Shown here one piece after another: positions 7,382 through 14,770 of a stretch of DNA of 17,553 nt. This DNA comes from an uncultured Flavihumibacter sp. GTDB taxonomy: Bacteria > Bacteroidota > Bacteroidia > Chitinophagales > Chitinophagaceae. A program made the position numbers and the translations under genes. Under the pieces are notes generated by a model. It made no database searches, had not been told where the DNA came from, and saw only the letters and a program-made list of their open reading frames with translations. Location: contig CAMLRX010000112.1 of NCBI GenBank assembly GCA_946482545.1, positions 1-17,553 on the forward strand. The letters run 5' to 3'. How positions within the stretch are numbered: position 1 is the first letter of the stretch; every line of letters begins with the position of its first letter.

Positions 7382-9280
7382 CTAGTTTTGAGGGGAGAAG
7401 GCGCTGTATTCCCAGCGTTTCCGTTCCCTGTTGAAAACAAAAAAGTAAACCAATCCGAATGGCAGTAACATTAATACCGCCACGATAAAAAAGTTCCGTC
7501 CGGGAGGAACATCGGCTACCGCTTTCACATAAAATTCCCGGAGCTGGTTGTAAACCTCAGTGGCCGGGGAGAACCTGAGTATGTATTCTCCCGCGGGAAT
7601 TTCATTCAGCAATACACTCGCCGACCGGCTCCCTTCTGTCCACGATTCACCATCCGAGACACCGAAATAATATTCTACGCCTTTCGAAAATTCATATTCG
7701 GCCCCTGTTTTGGTATTTACTAAAATACCACTCAGTTCAAACCAACTGTTGCTCACGTTGGCATCAATCTCAATTTCCAGGTTCGACCTTTTTTTAGTGA
7801 GTGTGAACGGCGTTGACAGGTAGGCATTCTGCTGGTTGCCCAACATTACGAACGACTGCTCATATACAAGTTTCTTTTCCGCCATGCCAGCCGTAACAAG
7901 ATAAACGACCGCGAGGAAGAGCAGGCTTATTACAGATGAAACCTTGAGCAGATAAGGGTTTACAGTGAACGGAACCGGCTCTATGGCCCCTGTTCCCACT
8001 TTCGGTGGCATAAACAGGACAGCGTTGCCGAAAGCCTTCTGAACATCGTTCCTGCTAATGTGCGCTCCTTTCAGCCATTCCACGCACTCATCTTTATCAT
8101 ATTCCATGATGCGTATCTCAGGCGGAGAAATATATTCGCTGATCCGCCTGCCACCGCAATGAAAAACTTCTTCGGGGAATTCACCTGCTGCGTCTTTAAG
8201 TTTTGGGTTATAACGGTTGTACAGCAGGTAATCTTCTCCATCTTCCGCTGTTATGGAATGCGCGTTGAGGTTTTTATATTTCGGAAAGGCATCCAGTTCC
8301 TGAAGGAACATCCAATGACCGTTGAATTCAGAAAGAAAGGCGAATCCTTTTTCAGGGTTGAATAAGCTGTATTCACGCCACTCATAACCATCCGGATCCG
8401 CTTTTACGCAGAAGCCCGTGAGCTGGTACTCCACACCGTTTAGTATTCCTTTGGCGTATAACTCAATGGCAGGCACGTTGTCCTGACGCTTCCCGCGTTC
8501 TTTTACCATTGCTCCCTCCTTCAGCGACCAATACGTGCCGCAATGCCCGCAAACCACTGATTGCGCATAAGGGTAGGTTTTAAGCCTGATCGGTTTTTTG
8601 CATGTTTCGCAGGTTATGGTATGGTCCGGTATTGCAGGCGCAGCAGTGTTTTCAAGGACCAACGCTTCACGATCAACCGGGATTACTTCAAAGCCAGTTG
8701 TTTGTTTACCTTTCAGTTGACTCACAAAATTATAACGTGCACCATCCGTGGAATAAAGTTCATACAACTTAAATGATCCGTCATCGTCGAAGGCGTAGCA
8801 CATTCCTTCAACGGCCATTTTCCATGCGCTGCTCTTCCGGTACAACTGGTAGTTTTTACCCGGGAAAATCAGCACTTTGCCGATGCCCGGTTTAAATTGC
8901 AGGGCCTGTTCATCCGCCTTTATTTTGCCCGGCGCTTTTTTCTCCCAGATGGCGTATTTACCGGCTGCTTCTTCCAGCAGCAAAATTCTTCCGTTTTCCA
9001 GCAGCAGGGTCCAGTAGTTCACCATCCAGGCCCCGAACCAGCAGGCGATCCTTCCGGTAACAGCGAACCTGTTGTTATTATATTGTCCGCTGGTGCCGGG
9101 TTTCAGGCCCGAAACCGATACGGTCACTTTTTCAAGTTTGGATGGGCCATGCAATACCCGTCCTTCCAGTAACTGGCTAACACGTCCACACTGCGGGCAG
9201 GCTATAAGGTTGAGCATGCCGGAAGGAATGTGTTCGGTATGCTGGCAGGAGGGGCAGGTAAAGGACAAGTGACTACTCAT
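7382..9280 (-). CDS. double zinc-ribbon, double DUF4178 membrane protein
   Basis: The 632-residue product has a clear internal duplication. Unit 1 is a zinc ribbon (C9, C12, C28, C31) followed by a DUF4178 beta domain at about 60-200. Unit 2 is another ribbon (C224, C227, C244, C247, in TCETC and VVCGHCGTYW) followed by a second DUF4178 domain at about 270-405, containing WREYSLFNPEKGFAFLSEFNGHW. A TM helix at about 445-465 leads to a beta-rich segment of about 130 residues (470-590), probably periplasmic, and a second TM helix at 597-616 before a short basic cytoplasmic tail. DUF4178 proteins are of unknown function and often neighbour SpeD, SpeE-like and DUF350 genes. I would expect it to be the scaffold or sensor of the membrane complex (inference). 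Confidence 0.85.
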   Translation of the reverse strand: MSSHLSFTCPSCQHTEHIPSGMLNLIACPQCGRVSQLLEGRVLHGPSKLEKVTVSVSGLKPGTSGQYNNNRFAVTGRIACWFGAWMVNYWTLLLENGRILLLEEAAGKYAIWEKKAPGKIKADEQALQFKPGIGKVLIFPGKNYQLYRKSSAWKMAVEGMCYAFDDDGSFKLYELYSTDGARYNFVSQLKGKQTTGFEVIPVDREALVLENTAAPAIPDHTITCETCKKPIRLKTYPYAQSVVCGHCGTYWSLKEGAMVKERGKRQDNVPAIELYAKGILNGVEYQLTGFCVKADPDGYEWREYSLFNPEKGFAFLSEFNGHWMFLQELDAFPKYKNLNAHSITAEDGEDYLLYNRYNPKLKDAAGEFPEEVFHCGGRRISEYISPPEIRIMEYDKDECVEWLKGAHISRNDVQKAFGNAVLFMPPKVGTGAIEPVPFTVNPYLLKVSSVISLLFLAVVYLVTAGMAEKKLVYEQSFVMLGNQQNAYLSTPFTLTKKRSNLEIEIDANVSNSWFELSGILVNTKTGAEYEFSKGVEYYFGVSDGESWTEGSRSASVLLNEIPAGEYILRFSPATEVYNQLREFYVKAVADVPPGRNFFIVAVLMLLPFGLVYFFVFNRERKRWEYSAFSPQN

Positions 9281-9282
9281 GG

Positions 9283-9633
9283 TTACCTGCTGATTTCATT
9301 AAGTTGTACTACATCTGCTTCGAGTAAGGCAATAACTCCTTCGAGTATTTCCCTGCACACATTATCGTTCACCTGTTTGTGGTTGGATAAATAGATGTCA
9401 AGGTTCAGGCGTCCGAATTCCGGCCAACTGTGGAAGGAAATATGTGATTCTGAAAGACATACCACACCCGTGTAGCCGCCTGGTTCAAAATTATGGTACA
9501 CCTCGCCCAAAGAGGTGAGCCGGTGCGATCGGATCTGCTCACTGATAAAAGTGCGGATGGTCCCGTAATCTTCCAGCAAGGGTATATTTGCGGTTGAAAG
9601 CGTTACGATAAGGTGCAGTCCGGGTTTATACAT
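9283..9633 (-). CDS. speD: SpeD-type S-adenosylmethionine decarboxylase proenzyme homologue (pyruvoyl enzyme)
   Basis: The 116-residue protein matches class 1 prokaryotic AdoMet decarboxylase proenzymes in length and motifs. The self-cleavage site is LSESHISFHSWPEFG: cleavage between E62 and S63 would generate the pyruvoyl group, and H68 matches the processing histidine. Numbering coincides with the Thermotoga enzyme as I remember it (Ser63, His68, Cys83). At position 83 this protein has Ser (DIYLSNHK, codon at 9385-9387) where the family has the proton-donor Cys. It may therefore be slow, use Ser, or act on another substrate; SpeD homologues that decarboxylate arginine or ornithine are known. 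It heads the operon. The gene name is a homology label. Confidence 0.85.
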   Translation of the reverse strand: MYKPGLHLIVTLSTANIPLLEDYGTIRTFISEQIRSHRLTSLGEVYHNFEPGGYTGVVCLSESHISFHSWPEFGRLNLDIYLSNHKQVNDNVCREILEGVIALLEADVVQLNEISR

Positions 9634-9644
9634 AGCGGGTCATT

Positions 9645-9649
9645 CCTCC
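9645..9649 (-). promoter_or_regulatory. Shine-Dalgarno-like GGAGG ahead of speD
   Basis: The minus strand reads GGAGG 11 bases before the speD ATG, in a window where almost no other gene has such a site. The spacing is longer than ideal. Just upstream on the same strand lies ATTATTTTG (about 9650-9658), close to but not matching a -7 box, so an operon promoter in the 34-base gap is possible but weak. Confidence 0.35.
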
Positions 9650-9667
9650 GCAAAATAATGTTTTTTC

Positions 9668-10447
9668 CTATGCCGCACACAGCGGATCCTGCCGCAACAA
9701 CTTCCGCATCGCCTCATACAAATCCGGCAACTCCCTTCGTAAACTAACCGGGTTCTCAAAAAATACCTCCACGCTCACCGCCCAGAATTCGTTGTAGTTC
9801 GATGCCGCGTAATCACCCAGTAAAGTACTTCTCCCTTTCTGCATCTCATTGAAAATAGGACGCGCCACTTTAGAGAACTGGTGGAACTCTTTTTTGAAGT
9901 GTTTATCCTCCTCCGTTTCTGAAACGAAATTCACATACGCGAGGGCGTGTGCCATTTCATGTAAACCGAGGTTGGAGTTCGCGGTCATCTGGCGGATGCC
10001 TTTCCTGAAATTGTCCCAGGAAAGATAGATACCGCTGTGGTCCACATGGCCCATGAAGGGCATAGAGTAATAACCATATTGGTAGTCTTCGCGAAGCACA
10101 TAAATGTTGCGGAAGTAATTCAGTAAAAAATGATCCAGGCCCAAGGTGAGTTGCACGGCTACAGCGCTGATGAGGATGGGCATTTCATCGTGCTCCTCAA
10201 TTTCCACGTAATGGAAGCGATGGGAGTGTCGGAAAAGAAAGGTCCTGAAAAGAAACTTTTGCTGCTCTTCTGCGGGAAGCCTGTTGTAGTACAAAAAATT
10301 GGCCGAGATCACCTGGTGGTAATGCGGGGCATGGTGCGCAAAGCGCCGGAGCTGACGTTTAAAAAACCATTTTTCTCCCGCCTTCCTGAACAGGAAGACG
10401 ATGCCTGCGATCAATAGCGCGATCAGAATAGTGTAGATCATTTCCAT
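9668..10447 (-). CDS. MtfA-like zinc-dependent peptidase (M90 family), copy 1
   Basis: The 259-residue protein has an N-terminal TM helix (about 3-21), then a metallopeptidase domain with the zinc motif HEMAH (163-167) in GLHEMAHALAYVNF and a downstream glutamate in NEFWAVSVEVFFENP (E227), the third zinc ligand of the MtfA family. E. coli MtfA (265 residues) is a soluble peptidase that also binds the Mlc repressor; the membrane anchor here differs from that. A canonical AAGGAG site lies 5 bases upstream of the ATG. The gene ends 34 bases before speD and is a clear paralogue of the next gene upstream, sharing blocks such as YSMPFMGHVDHSGIYLSW / YNMPFMGHVDHSGIYLSW. Whether it belongs functionally to the operon is unclear. 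Confidence 0.85.
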   Translation of the reverse strand: MEMIYTILIALLIAGIVFLFRKAGEKWFFKRQLRRFAHHAPHYHQVISANFLYYNRLPAEEQQKFLFRTFLFRHSHRFHYVEIEEHDEMPILISAVAVQLTLGLDHFLLNYFRNIYVLREDYQYGYYSMPFMGHVDHSGIYLSWDNFRKGIRQMTANSNLGLHEMAHALAYVNFVSETEEDKHFKKEFHQFSKVARPIFNEMQKGRSTLLGDYAASNYNEFWAVSVEVFFENPVSLRRELPDLYEAMRKLLRQDPLCAA

Positions 10448-10452
10448 AAGGG

Positions 10453-10458
10453 CTCCTT
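10453..10458 (-). promoter_or_regulatory. canonical ribosome binding site AAGGAG for the first mtfA-like gene
   Basis: The minus strand reads AAGGAG followed by CCCTT and the ATG at 10447-10445. Spacing is ideal. It confirms this start over the second in-frame ATG two codons later. Confidence 0.55.
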
Positions 10459-10639
10459 TTGAGGTTCGGTAAAAACGTGTAAAAGGCCATTCAGGAATGG
10501 ATTAAATACGGAAAACGGTCTTTCGGGGGATGGGATTCCAGGTAGGGGAATGAGGGTGCCGGTAAAATAGAAAGAATAGCTGGAAAATGGAAATGCCTGC
10601 TATAAGTTGTTGGAAGACATTTTAATACATATATACTTG

Positions 10640-11557
10640 TTAGGAGAACGCTTTCCAGGATAACGGGTCCTGGTTCAGGAGTTGGCACATGGCTTCATAG
10701 AGATCGGGCATTTCACTGCGCATTTGCATGGGCTTCTCAAAAAAGGTTTCTACGCTCACGGCCCAGAACTCGTTATAATTCGTGGCGGCATAAGGATCGA
10801 GCAGGAATTGTTCGCCGTGCTGCATCCGGTTAAATATCGGGCGGGCTATTTTGGAAAAATCCCTGAACTGCGCGCGGAAATGGGTGTCGTGGCCGGAATC
10901 GCTCATGAAGTTTACGTAGGCAAGGGCATGTGCCATTTCATGGATGCCTACATTGTGTGCGTCGTTGTAATTCTGGAACCCGCGGAGGAAATTGTTCCAG
11001 GAGAGGTAAATACCGGAATGATCCACATGCCCCATAAAAGGCATGTTGTAGTGGCCGTAGCGGTAGTCTTCCTTCAATACATAGATCACTTTGAAATGAT
11101 CAAGGAGGAATTCGTTGAGGCCGAAAGTGAGTTGCACGGCTGCCGCGCTGATGAGGATAGGCATACGTTCCTGCTGCTCAATGTTCATGTACCTGAATTC
11201 GCGGGCGTGCATAAAAACGGTCACACGTTTCAGGAAACGGACCTGTTCATCTAATGGCAGTTGCCTGTAATAATGAATGTGTTCCAGCAGGTGTTCGTGG
11301 TAGGAGCGGGAATTCGTTTTCAGGTCTTTGCGCCATTTTTTACGCCGGATAAGCGCCTGGAATAGCTTTGCGAAAAGCGGGGCGAGGAGTACAAAAAGGA
11401 TCGTGCCTATTACAATAGGATTGTCGAGGTCGGGGCGGAGAGAAGGATCAGCGGTGGCATCTGTCGAGGTACCTGCCGATGTGTGGGCATCGTTCCCGGG
11501 TGAAGGGAGTACCTTTCCCGGCGAGTCAATCGCGGTATAGAGGGTATCGTTCGGCAT
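10640..11557 (-). CDS. MtfA-like zinc-dependent peptidase (M90 family), copy 2 with N-terminal extension
   Basis: The 305-residue protein repeats the catalytic domain of its neighbour: HEMAH at 206-210, the third ligand E270 in NEFWAVSVETFFEKP, and the shared C-terminal block (S/L)EMPDLYEAM, LLNQDPL. It differs by a hydrophilic, Ser/Thr/Asp/Pro-rich N-terminal stretch (1-45) before the TM helix (about 48-69), which by the positive-outside-absent rule (RRKKWRK follows the helix) would place the extension outside and the peptidase inside. A shortened start is possible, but no ATG lies between residue 1 and the TM helix. A -7-like GATATTTG is found on the minus strand at 11582-11575, about 17 bases before the ATG. 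The 192-base gap to the first mtfA copy holds no gene that I can see. Confidence 0.85.
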   Translation of the reverse strand: MPNDTLYTAIDSPGKVLPSPGNDAHTSAGTSTDATADPSLRPDLDNPIVIGTILFVLLAPLFAKLFQALIRRKKWRKDLKTNSRSYHEHLLEHIHYYRQLPLDEQVRFLKRVTVFMHAREFRYMNIEQQERMPILISAAAVQLTFGLNEFLLDHFKVIYVLKEDYRYGHYNMPFMGHVDHSGIYLSWNNFLRGFQNYNDAHNVGIHEMAHALAYVNFMSDSGHDTHFRAQFRDFSKIARPIFNRMQHGEQFLLDPYAATNYNEFWAVSVETFFEKPMQMRSEMPDLYEAMCQLLNQDPLSWKAFS

Positions 11558-11602
11558 TCCAATAGGAAACGTTTCAAATATCGTCCTTATTTTCTTTTCG
11601 CC

Positions 11603-11610
11603 TACCTTTG
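11603..11610 (+). promoter_or_regulatory. -7 promoter element TACCTTTG for aspS
   Basis: TACCTTTG exactly matches TAnnTTTG and lies 34 bases upstream of the aspS ATG, giving a leader of about 28 bases. No convincing TTG -33 element is found at 19-21 bases upstream. The 87-base divergent gap is shared with the promoter of the second mtfA-like gene. Confidence 0.5.
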
Positions 11611-11644
11611 CACCTCATTTTAAGCATTTTAATAACTTTTCTAT

Positions 11645-13456
11645 ATGTACAGAACCCATACCTGCGGCGAACTGAGAGTGGCCCACACCGGAACGGAAAC
11701 TACCCTGGCCGGCTGGGTGCAGACCGTCAGGAAATTCGGCAGCATCACGTTTGTTGACCTTCGCGACCGCTACGGCATCACGCAGCTCGTATTCAGCGAA
11801 TCGCTCAACCAACAACTGGATGAGCAGCCGCTGGGCAGGGAATTTGTACTCCAGGCCACCGGCGCCGTGGTGGAAAGGACCAATAAGAACCCGAATATCC
11901 CCACGGGCGATATCGAGATCAATGTTACTTCCTATAAGATTCTGAATAAATCCGCGGTTCCCCCCTTCACCATCCAGGATGATACCGATGGGGGAGATGA
12001 CCTGCGGATGAAGTTCCGTTACCTTGATCTCCGCAGGAATGCTGTGAAGAAGAACCTCGAACTGCGTTACGCGGTGAATAGGGCCGCCAGGAATTACCTC
12101 CATGAAAACAATTTCATGGACATCGAAACGCCATTCCTGATCAAATCCACACCCGAAGGCGCACGCGATTTCGTGGTGCCTTCCCGTATGAACCAGGGAC
12201 AGTTCTACGCGCTCCCGCAATCGCCACAAACCTTCAAGCAACTGCTGATGGTGAGCGGCTACGACCGTTATTACCAGGTAGTGAAATGTTTCCGCGACGA
12301 GGACCTGCGTGCCGACCGCCAACCTGAATTCACCCAGATCGACTGTGAAATGGCGTTCGTGGAACAGGAAGATATCCTCACCATGTTCGAAGGCATGATC
12401 AAACATATTTTCAGGGAAGTGAAAAATGTGGACATCACCGAAAAAGTGCAACGCATGAGCTGGGATGAAGCCATGACGCGCTACGGCAACGATAAACCTG
12501 ATATCCGCTTCGGGATGGAAATCACCAACCTGAAATCGCCTTTCACCGGAGATAACAATGCTACCATCGCGGCTGCAGGTTTTAAAGTATTTGATGACGC
12601 GCAAACCGTGCTCGCCATCTCCGTGCCCGGTTGCAGCGAATACACCCGCAAACAAACCGATGAACTCACCGACTGGGTGAAGCGTCCCCAGATCGGCATG
12701 AATGGACTGGTATTCATCAAATGCAATACAGACGGTACTTTCAAAAGCAGTGTAGATAAATTCTTCGATGCCGATAAATTAAAGCAACTCGCTACCGATT
12801 GTAAGGCGCAACCCGGCGATCTGATCCTGATCCTTGCCGGTCTGGAAGAGAGAACCCGTAAAGCCACGAGTGAACTGCGCCTTGAAATGGGTGAACGCCT
12901 TGGTATGCGGAAGAAAGATGAATTCAAACTGTTATGGGTACTCGATTTTCCGTTGTTCGAATACGCGGAGGCGGATGGCGATGAACCCGGCAGATGGGTG
13001 GCGCGCCACCATCCGTTCACCTCTCCGAAACCGGATCATATCAGTATCATGATCAATAACAATCCGGTTATTGAGGACCAGGCCAACTACCTGTCGCATC
13101 CCTACGCAGGCATCAAGGCCAACGCCTACGATATGGTGTTGAACGGCAACGAAATTGGCGGTGGTTCCATACGGATCTTCCAGCGTGAGCTCCAGGAAAA
13201 AATGTTCGCTGCGCTGGGCATGAGCGACGAAGAAGCACGCCACAAATTCGGCTTCCTCCTCGGCGCCTTCGAATACGGTGCACCCCCGCACGGCGGTATC
13301 GCATTCGGCTTCGACAGGCTCTGTTCCATCATGGGGGGCAGCGAAAGTATCCGCGATTTTATAGCCTTCCCCAAAAACAACAGCGGCCGCGACGTGATGC
13401 TGGACGCGCCTTCCGAAATTGATGCGAAACAAAAGAAAGAACTGGGACTGAATTAA
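11645..13456 (+). CDS. aspS: aspartyl-tRNA synthetase
   Basis: This cytoplasmic class II synthetase charges tRNA-Asp (603 residues; bacterial AspRS usually about 590). The N-terminal OB-fold anticodon-binding domain (1-110) contains [25 protein letters not shown]. Motif 1 is around FMDIETPFL (157-165); the flipping-loop/active-site region is [12 protein letters not shown]; motif 2 is [18 protein letters not shown] (216-233). The bacterial-specific GAD insertion follows at about 290-430, and motif 3 is GIAFGFDRL (551-559). All are intact. The start at 11645 fits the MYRTH-CGELR beginning seen in the family. A long antisense frame across it is a codon-usage shadow. Confidence 0.98.
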   Translation: MYRTHTCGELRVAHTGTETTLAGWVQTVRKFGSITFVDLRDRYGITQLVFSESLNQQLDEQPLGREFVLQATGAVVERTNKNPNIPTGDIEINVTSYKILNKSAVPPFTIQDDTDGGDDLRMKFRYLDLRRNAVKKNLELRYAVNRAARNYLHENNFMDIETPFLIKSTPEGARDFVVPSRMNQGQFYALPQSPQTFKQLLMVSGYDRYYQVVKCFRDEDLRADRQPEFTQIDCEMAFVEQEDILTMFEGMIKHIFREVKNVDITEKVQRMSWDEAMTRYGNDKPDIRFGMEITNLKSPFTGDNNATIAAAGFKVFDDAQTVLAISVPGCSEYTRKQTDELTDWVKRPQIGMNGLVFIKCNTDGTFKSSVDKFFDADKLKQLATDCKAQPGDLILILAGLEERTRKATSELRLEMGERLGMRKKDEFKLLWVLDFPLFEYAEADGDEPGRWVARHHPFTSPKPDHISIMINNNPVIEDQANYLSHPYAGIKANAYDMVLNGNEIGGGSIRIFQRELQEKMFAALGMSDEEARHKFGFLLGAFEYGAPPHGGIAFGFDRLCSIMGGSESIRDFIAFPKNNSGRDVMLDAPSEIDAKQKKELGLN

Positions 13457-13479
13457 GTTCAGTCTTTACAATATCCTGT

Positions 13480-13956
13480 ATGAAGAAATTCACTACTATA
13501 ACCGGCATACTTTCCTGGATCAACCTGATCATCGGTGGGTTGATTACGCTTTTCGGATTGATCCAGGCATTGATGGGCGGCGGCATTGTAGCCGTATTAC
13601 AATTGCTACTGATCGGATCCGTTGTATTACACAGTTATGCGGCGCTTCAACTGAGAAAAAGCATTGTGTATCCAGATGCGCCATTAGACAGTAAAACACC
13701 TACCGGTATTCGTTTCATTGGTTTCCTCGCCCTGATGCTGGGAGTGGGCTGTGTGTTTCAGGGTGTACAAGTGATCGGCAATACAAAAGAACTGATAGAT
13801 CAGGTTGAACTGCCAGAAATGCCCAAAGAAATTAACGTGGAGCAGATGTTCCGCGGCGTAGGGTATTTTGTGCTGGTGTTCGGTTTGTCTGTAGCTATAA
13901 ATGTATTGCTGAACATTTCGATGTTGAAGTGGTACAGGCAGCGGGAGCAGGGATAA
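13480..13956 (+). CDS. hypothetical four-helix membrane protein
   Basis: The 158-residue product has hydrophobic stretches at about 10-32, 35-55, 77-97 and 125-150, with a short polar segment (100-122, NTKELIDQVELPEMPKEINV) between helices 3 and 4. It begins MKKFTTITGILSWINLIIGG. I do not recognise a family, and there are no charged or His/Cys residues in the helices to suggest transport or redox chemistry. It starts 23 bases after aspS and may be transcribed from the aspS promoter. It ends 48 bases from the convergent DUF2281-like gene. Confidence 0.7.
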   Translation: MKKFTTITGILSWINLIIGGLITLFGLIQALMGGGIVAVLQLLLIGSVVLHSYAALQLRKSIVYPDAPLDSKTPTGIRFIGFLALMLGVGCVFQGVQVIGNTKELIDQVELPEMPKEINVEQMFRGVGYFVLVFGLSVAINVLLNISMLKWYRQREQG

Positions 13957-14004
13957 GTAAATAAACTAAGTCCAACGTTCCTCGTTTATCATCTTCAGGT
14001 GTAG

Positions 14005-14190
14005 TTATTCGTCTTGAGTATTGAAACCTTCAGGGAAAGTGAACATTCCTTTCCCGCTACCAAATACTGGTTTTGCCCGCTCTTTCATACAATCAGTTTC
14101 TGATAGAAGCTGATTAATGAAATCTTCAACTTCTTTTTGCTGCTTGTCGGGAAGTTGTAAAAACCTTAGATAAAGAAAATGAGCGTCCAT
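14005..14190 (-). CDS. DUF2281-like small protein (antitoxin-like)
   Basis: The 61-residue product has an N-terminal amphipathic helical part, FLQLPDKQQKEVEDFINQLL, matching the LP-x-x-x-x-x-EV-x-DFI-x-x-LL pattern of DUF2281/VapB-like proteins, and the C-terminal FGSGKGMFTFPEGFN, which matches the (F/A)G-x-x-KG(M/L) tail common in that family. Members normally sit beside a PIN-domain VapC toxin, but none is found here. It lies 34 bases downstream of the HicB-like gene on the same strand and is probably co-transcribed with it. Confidence 0.65.
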   Translation of the reverse strand: MDAHFLYLRFLQLPDKQQKEVEDFINQLLSETDCMKERAKPVFGSGKGMFTFPEGFNTQDE

Positions 14191-14224
14191 TTAAGAATAG
14201 ATTTGCGCATTGGGCCGTTTGTTG

Positions 14225-14602
14225 TTAAACAGCCAATGAAATTTTCTCTATACGTTTACCGAGCAATCTCACAGCCGCTTCAATTTTTTTTACCTGTTCT
14301 TCAGAAGGATTTCTGACACCTGAGGCAAACTGCCTCAAAGCGCTGGGATTAATGCCCGCTTCAGCAGCTATGCTTGATTGCTTGAGGAAGTTGAATTCTT
14401 CAAAGAAAACGGTAAGATCATAACTGATATCAAATTGAATATCATCCTCCTCAATTTCATATAGCTCCCACAATAATTTTCGGAATTTTTTATCCAATGC
14501 CGTTACAGACTTCGCCTTCTCGACAATGAGATCATCGCCATAAGTTAGCCGACCCCAAAGTTCACCGTTCGAACGTTCAATTATGCAGGATAATGTATTC
14601 AT
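14225..14602 (-). CDS. HicB-like antitoxin/HTH transcriptional regulator
   Basis: The 125-residue protein has an N-terminal HicB-type fold (about 1-60, LSCIIERSNGELWGRLTYGD) and a C-terminal helix-turn-helix: KQSSIAAEAGINPSALRQFA then SGVRNPSEEQVKKIEAAVR (about 74-112). Bacteroidota HicB-type antitoxins have this same order and the S-G-x-x-x-P after the recognition helix. The N-terminal domain is divergent, and no HicA gene (a 60-80 residue double-stranded RNA-binding toxin) lies on either side. A palindrome 64-81 bases upstream is a plausible autoregulatory operator. The gene and its surroundings are AT-richer than the neighbours, consistent with acquisition. Confidence 0.65.
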   Translation of the reverse strand: MNTLSCIIERSNGELWGRLTYGDDLIVEKAKSVTALDKKFRKLLWELYEIEEDDIQFDISYDLTVFFEEFNFLKQSSIAAEAGINPSALRQFASGVRNPSEEQVKKIEAAVRLLGKRIEKISLAV

Positions 14603-14665
14603 GTTTTTTTAGTTATAATTTTATGCCGGCCTGTTTCAGAATACCATCCCCACTATTTATTCAAA

Positions 14666-14683
14666 TGTAGCAATTTTGCTACA
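14666..14683. promoter_or_regulatory. palindromic operator candidate TGTAGCAA-TT-TTGCTACA
   Basis: TGTAGCAATTTTGCTACA has perfect 8-base arms around a 2-base centre. It lies in the AT-rich intergenic region between the HicB-like gene (minus) and rarA (plus), a typical place and size for the binding site of a dimeric HTH regulator. Confidence 0.5.
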
Positions 14684-14742
14684 AATAAATATTGAAACTT
14701 TTTCCGTCATCACTTTTTCTTTTCCCACCCCTCATTAAATTT

Positions 14743-14750
14743 TACCTTAG
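14743..14750 (+). promoter_or_regulatory. possible -7 element TACCTTAG for rarA
   Basis: TACCTTAG matches TAnnTTTG at all but one base and lies 20 bases upstream of the rarA ATG. No clear -33 element was seen. Confidence 0.3.
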
Positions 14751-14770
14751 CAGTCTTTCAAACTAAGCGC

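Larger units (their letters stand above)
2783..9633 (-). other. seven-gene operon: speD-like, DUF4178, small peptide, DUF350, membrane SpeE-like, FAD oxidase, His-rich membrane protein
   Basis: All seven genes are on the minus strand. In transcription order the gaps are: speD-like to DUF4178 2 bases; DUF4178 to the 53-residue gene 3; then 12 to DUF350; 9 to the SpeE-like gene; 1 to the FAD oxidase; and a 4-base overlap to the last membrane protein. Such spacing implies co-transcription and translational coupling. The upstream mtfA-like gene ends 34 bases before the speD-like start and may be in the same transcript. The shared theme is a decarboxylase/aminopropyltransferase pair joined to membrane scaffolding and an exported oxidase. 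No glutathionylspermidine-synthase-type ATP-grasp gene, which I associate with related DUF350 clusters, is present here. Confidence 0.85.

Noticed and set aside
9626..9643. Mini-frame ATG ACC CGC TAT GTA TAA overlapping the speD start, recalling the peptide upstream ORFs of eukaryotic AdoMet decarboxylase genes
   Set aside because: Only 1 base separates GGAGG from this ATG, too close for initiation, and a five-codon frame arises easily by chance. Conservation in related operons would be needed to revive it.
10487..10500. CCATTC-AG-GAATGG palindrome upstream of the first mtfA-like gene
   Set aside because: Six-base arms are expected several times by chance in a window of this size; no T-run makes it a convincing terminator and no paired operator was found.
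11615..12655. 346-codon minus-strand open frame across aspS
   Set aside because: Antisense shadow of an unmistakable AspRS gene; no recognisable domain and no start signals.
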